Origin: Paenibacillus sp. FSL H8-0537
Lineage (GTDB): Bacteria; Bacillota; Bacilli; Paenibacillales; Paenibacillaceae
Direction of reading: 5' to 3'
Length of the DNA stretch: 64,000 bases
NCBI RefSeq assembly: GCF_038051995.1
Contig: NZ_CP150290.1
Coordinates: 5,384,001 to 5,448,000, forward strand
The position numbers and the translations under genes are program-made. Under the pieces are notes generated by a model. That model did not search any database and was not told the origin of the DNA. It worked only from the letters and a program-made list of their open reading frames with translations. Positions 61,142 through 64,000 of this stretch are shown piece after piece. Within the stretch, counting starts at the first letter, position 1. Every line of letters starts with the position of its first letter.

Positions 61142-61647
61142 CTATAAGCTTTTAAAATCTTGAAAATAATCGATATAGTATCCATCATACACCCAAGACT
61201 GTCCTTGTTTTTTATAAATATCTCTAATTTTATCCTTAGGTTTTCCGCAGTTCTCCAATAGCCAATCTTTCATGTATTCAATATCCCGGTTTTGATCTTT
61301 CCATATGAAATCCATAATGACAGATTCCATAGCAGCATTGTCTGGTACATAAATAACAAATGACGATTTAAAATAGGCTTTAAGCTCATAACAAACATTT
61401 CGTAAAACGAATTGCGCTTTAGGATTTACTATGAATGCTCCCCATCTAATAAAATGATTAAATAGACATACTTTCTCTGATAAAGTTAAACCAAATCCGC
61501 CTGGTCCGCTAATAACGTGGGTCGCAGTTGAATCATCAAAGAAGAGTCGCCACTCTCTATTGTCTGTTGGATTTTGTCGTATAATTTCTTGAATAAAGGT
61601 GCTTCATTCAAGTAATGAGCCTGATAAGCTGTAAAATCCATCCCCAT
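61142..61647 (-). pseudogene. Frameshifted hypothetical gene
   Basis: A start at 61647 (GGGA-rich ribosome site) encodes MGMDFTAYQAHYLNEAPLF, but the protein-like sequence that should follow is in another frame: IQEIIRQNPTDNREWRLFFD, STATHVISGPGGFGLTLSEK, VCLFNHFIRWGAFIVNPKAQ, and then EYMKDWLLENCGKPKDKIRD to the stop at 61142. The second frame has a stop just upstream and no good start before an internal ATG at 61330. Intact length would be about 165 residues. The frameshift lies around 61585-61610. Family unknown. Confidence 0.65.
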
Positions 61648-61729
61648 TTATTTTTCCCTCCACAGTCCTGCACAGTACTAGAATTTTATATAAGGCTTAG
61701 CGTCATCTCTTTGTATTCGCTTTCGCTGC

Positions 61730-62191
61730 TTAGAGGCCGTATATTAAATTTAGCTCTTTGTAATAATCCGTCTTCTTAAATCTCAAGATAGGCATTAGCT
61801 CAAGCCACTGCACTTTTTTTCCAACCTCTTCGATGCTATTTGTTATGTTCGTTGCATCCATTCCAATTCGATTCCAAATAACTTCTTCATCCTCCAGCAT
61901 GACTTCTGCTACAATCAACGTGCAATAGAAATCACAATCATCTGGACACATCAAAATAGGGAGAATTTTCATTTTCTCATTAGAGTGATAGCGTGAACGA
62001 ACCAGTGTTTTTTCCTCTTCAAAATTTAGCCAATCTACGATTACTGGAACTAATCCTAAAAATTGTTCGTTAGGGTATATTTCATGTAGCTTTATATCTA
62101 AAGCTACTCCATCAATAGTCAGGCAATCATGTTCATCTAGTATGTACTTGCTTTTTAGCTTTTCGACCTTAATGTGATTGATTATAGACAC
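61730..62191 (-). CDS. Hypothetical protein related to 41073-41519
   Basis: 153 residues; GTG start at 62191, 7 nt after AAGGAGG. Seen: CLTIDGVALDIKLHEIYPNE, ILMCPDDCDFYCTLIVAEVM and EEVIWNRIGMDATN. The cysteine pattern and the following V-I-W match the CPWCG protein at 41073, suggesting one family with diverged cysteines. Soluble, acidic. It precedes the two broken genes downstream on the same strand. Function unknown. Confidence 0.7.
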   Translation of the reverse strand: MSIINHIKVEKLKSKYILDEHDCLTIDGVALDIKLHEIYPNEQFLGLVPVIVDWLNFEEEKTLVRSRYHSNEKMKILPILMCPDDCDFYCTLIVAEVMLEDEEVIWNRIGMDATNITNSIEEVGKKVQWLELMPILRFKKTDYYKELNLIYGL

Positions 62192-62247
62192 GCTTATCCT
62201 CCTTCAAATGTCGCTCCTCCATTCCAACATGCTGCTCCACTCCCTAA

Positions 62248-62583
62248 TCATTCCCGTAAATCCACGATCCATGAAAATTCTTCGGCTATTGCATACACGA
62301 TTTCTTTAATTTCGTCTTCCATTTGCACGGTGCTTGCTTGGGGGATATCTATTTCAATTAGATTTATTTCCTTAACATCATCTAAAGTATCAAAAGCATA
62401 GTTTCCTTTCTGATTGGCAGAAATACCTTGTGCAGTAACTAGCTCACCACAAATCATTTTAGAGAATTTTAATCGACTGGTTAGTTCAAAATGTAAGGTT
62501 TCAACAAAAAAAGCTTCAATAATTTCTGTTCTAATCTTTTTGCTATAATACTGATCCGAATGTACACTTACATAGTCATACAT
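62248..62583 (-). CDS. Hypothetical protein
   Basis: Not recognised. 111 residues, ATG at 62583 with GAGGGTG upstream. SDQYYSKKIRTEIIEAFFVE, NYAFDTLDDVKEINLIEIDI and a helical, acidic C-terminus. No membrane segment. Size and acidity are compatible with an immunity or partner protein; no toxin neighbour is seen. 57 bp upstream of the 61730-62191 gene and probably co-transcribed. Confidence 0.62.
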   Translation of the reverse strand: MYDYVSVHSDQYYSKKIRTEIIEAFFVETLHFELTSRLKFSKMICGELVTAQGISANQKGNYAFDTLDDVKEINLIEIDIPQASTVQMEDEIKEIVYAIAEEFSWIVDLRE

Positions 62584-62684
62584 ATAATCACCCTCAAATG
62601 TCTCATCTATACAATCTACAAAACCGATGCATACATGAATAATCTTTCAGTCTATTTCAGTATACCAAATTTAGAATTTTACAG

Positions 62685-62728
62685 TAAAAAAAGGAGCCGT
62701 TGCCCGCTTCAAATCGGCTTCGGTTCCC
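62685..62728 (-). terminator. Terminator downstream of two small minus-strand ORFs
   Basis: On the minus strand GGA.CCG..GCC pairs with GGC..CGG.TCC and is followed by seven T. Confidence 0.65.
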
Positions 62729-62811
62729 TTATCTACTCGTTCATTATTACAACTTACCGTATTCCCCTCAATAGCCCATTGATTAAACATCCAACTGCAT
62801 GCTTGTGATTA

Positions 62812-62961
62812 TTACCCTTCTCGCGCCATTCCATACCCATTAATTTCCTGTAGCCATCGCTGCAGCTCACGACCAATGGCATGGGGGTTTTCCTCTGTTA
62901 TTTTGCTCGTTGCATTGCAAACGGTGAAGAACCTATTTTTTTCTAATTCTTGAAACACCAT
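62812..62961 (-). CDS. Possible 49-residue protein or gene remnant
   Basis: ATG-started minus-strand frame: MVFQELEKNRFFTVCNATSK, then AIGRELQRWLQEINGYGMAR. It reads like the end of a soluble protein. It overlaps the 3' end of the small membrane-protein gene (62933-63106) in another frame and has no clear ribosome site, so it may be a remnant. Confidence 0.35.
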   Translation of the reverse strand: MVFQELEKNRFFTVCNATSKITEENPHAIGRELQRWLQEINGYGMAREG

Positions 62962-63106
62962 ATATAACAGCAGAAATTACAAAGACTACTAATACGAATA
63001 TATTAGTTATTGGCTCATTAATTTTAGGAATTGAATCTTGAAAAATCTTTAAAAAAATGAATACTCCTACGGTTAAAATAATTACGATTGTAGATAATAG
63101 CTTCAT
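62933..63106 (-). CDS. Small two-helix membrane protein
   Basis: 57 residues, ATG at 63106, 6 nt after GGGAGGG. Two hydrophobic helices separated by a short charged loop: MKLLSTIVIILTVGVFIFLK and NIFVLVVFVISAVIYGV, ending in basic RIRKK. Function unknown; the strong ribosome site argues that it is a real gene. Confidence 0.62.
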   Translation of the reverse strand: MKLLSTIVIILTVGVFIFLKIFQDSIPKINEPITNIFVLVVFVISAVIYGVSRIRKK

Positions 63107-63247
63107 TATTTCCCTCCCTAATTACCAACATCCGATGTAGGTTGCATTCAATAAGAATGCCTGCTTATAGCGACTACGATTCCGCGTGAAGTAGTGGCGG
63201 CGTTGGAAGGCCTTTTGACACTTACCAACGATACCGCTACTCTTACA

Positions 63248-63889
63248 TTACTTGAATTCTTTCTTCCGATGAATGTGGACTGACACAAAATAGGATATGA
63301 CAAACAGGATTGTTGCCATACACGAAGACATCATACCAACCAGCGGGTGACGAAGCTGCATGCCTCCTGTAACAGGGGCCAGTAATGCGGCAAGTACCAA
63401 CATCATCCCTATCGCAGCAAAGCCCGAGAAAAATACGACAAGTTCATTTTTTCCCGTGCCGATCTTCAACATGATCGGATACATCAAAGACACTAATGTG
63501 ATCGACAACGTCAACCCGAATCCATAACTATATATCACAATTTTCGGATCGAGTTCAAAACCTGCAACGTACACAATGCCAAGCGTAAGCAAACTCATCA
63601 TCACACCAAGGAGGATTAGTAAGGTAAATGACACATACTTCGCCCCGATAATGGTACGACGCCTGATTGGCAGCGTCAGTTCAAACTTGTTCCATTTAGA
63701 AGTTTCATCTACTCGCAGCGAGGTACCGGTATTGACAACAAATAGGAATATTTGTATGGACAAAATCATGGGAATCGCGCCCGACTCCTTAAAAACCAAA
63801 GGAACCAATGATAAAAATCCAGCCATTATTAAGGAAAGTCGGATATTGCTTGCCATGGAATAAAAATTGTTGCGTAGCAGTCCCCTCAT
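63248..63889 (-). CDS. ABC-2 type transporter permease
   Basis: Membrane subunit of an ABC exporter, 213 residues with six helices. NTGTSLRVDETSKWNKFELT and LPIRRRTIIGAKYVSFTLLI form the conserved cytoplasmic part of ABC2_membrane_5 permeases, as in PmtB/PmtD-like peptide exporters. ATG at 63889 directly follows the stop of the ATPase gene, whose AAGGGGG acts as ribosome site. Confidence 0.87.
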   Translation of the reverse strand: MRGLLRNNFYSMASNIRLSLIMAGFLSLVPLVFKESGAIPMILSIQIFLFVVNTGTSLRVDETSKWNKFELTLPIRRRTIIGAKYVSFTLLILLGVMMSLLTLGIVYVAGFELDPKIVIYSYGFGLTLSITLVSLMYPIMLKIGTGKNELVVFFSGFAAIGMMLVLAALLAPVTGGMQLRHPLVGMMSSCMATILFVISYFVSVHIHRKKEFK

Positions 63890-64000
63890 TTATTGATCCC
63901 CCTTGACTAATAACAACATAATTTCATCAATGGTTATATCATCAATGATGATTTCACGATGCTTTTTGGCAAACATAGCTTTGTCAGAGATCAACATTTC
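63890..64000 (-). CDS. ABC transporter ATP-binding protein (C-terminal 36 residues only)
   Basis: Only the end is in the window: SDKAMFAKKHREIIIDDITI followed by DEIMLLLVKGDQ and stop at 63890, immediately before the permease start. It resembles the C-termini of ATPases in YtrB/PmtA-like exporters (ITIDEIMLL). The assignment rests mainly on its coupling to the permease gene. Confidence 0.75.
   Translation of the reverse strand, partial: EMLISDKAMFAKKHREIIIDDITIDEIMLLLVKGDQ

Overview
The window looks like the chromosome of a Gram-positive Bacillales bacterium, most likely a Paenibacillus. This is inferred from frequent TTG and GTG starts behind strong GGAGG ribosome sites, a lytH-lipA-yutD-yunB neighbourhood as in Bacillus, a yhgD-yhgE-type pair, a YesM/YesN-type two-component system, an SLH-anchored glycosidase and GH5/GH78 enzymes. 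No rRNA, tRNA or CRISPR array was seen.

Layout. 1-2746 (minus): iron-siderophore uptake, with two FecCD permeases and a binding lipoprotein but no ATPase in view. 3120-4712 (plus): a Btr-like AraC regulator fused to a siderophore-binding-protein domain. 4854-16425 (minus): a seven-gene, tightly coupled operon resembling the staphyloferrin B pathway: two stand-alone NIS synthetases, SbnA- and SbnB-like enzymes for 2,3-diaminopropionate, a third NIS synthetase fused to a PLP decarboxylase, an LLM flavin monooxygenase and an MFS exporter. Fur-type boxes precede the uptake genes, the regulator and the synthesis operon. 16717-23870: housekeeping and sporulation genes (YutD, LipA, LytH-like peptidase, WYL regulator, DinB, YunB, two small unknowns). 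24035-26027: AT-rich RloB/AAA-ATPase pair that looks like an AbiL-type phage-defence module, followed by an internally deleted IS1182-like element inside a duplicated terminator. 26784-39474: envelope and miscellaneous genes (LTA synthase, YhgE/TetR, SRPBCC, DUF4395, BNR propeller, OatA-like acetyltransferase, RtcB, GH5 cellulase).

39843-46442 is an AT-rich run of small stand-alone genes (zinc ribbon, SRPBCC, VOC, DinB, Nudix, a BstA-GrpB fusion, a shortened methyltransferase and unknowns). 46616-59458 is a saccharide-use locus: cytoplasmic GH78 alpha-rhamnosidase, two sugar permeases, a binding lipoprotein, a sensor kinase/AraC response regulator pair, and a 1474-residue surface GH3 glycosidase with SLH domains. 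The promoters of the binding-protein operon and of the GH3 gene share a 28-bp-spaced direct repeat at identical distance from the -10, which I read as the response regulator's operator. 59823-64000 is again AT-rich: TauE/SafE permease, two frameshifted genes, small unknowns and the end of an ABC transporter.

A recurrent element of about 99-101 bp with two hairpins occurs six times (one truncated) between 2974 and 20016. Its second hairpin changes in sequence between copies while keeping its pairing, which suggests selection on structure.
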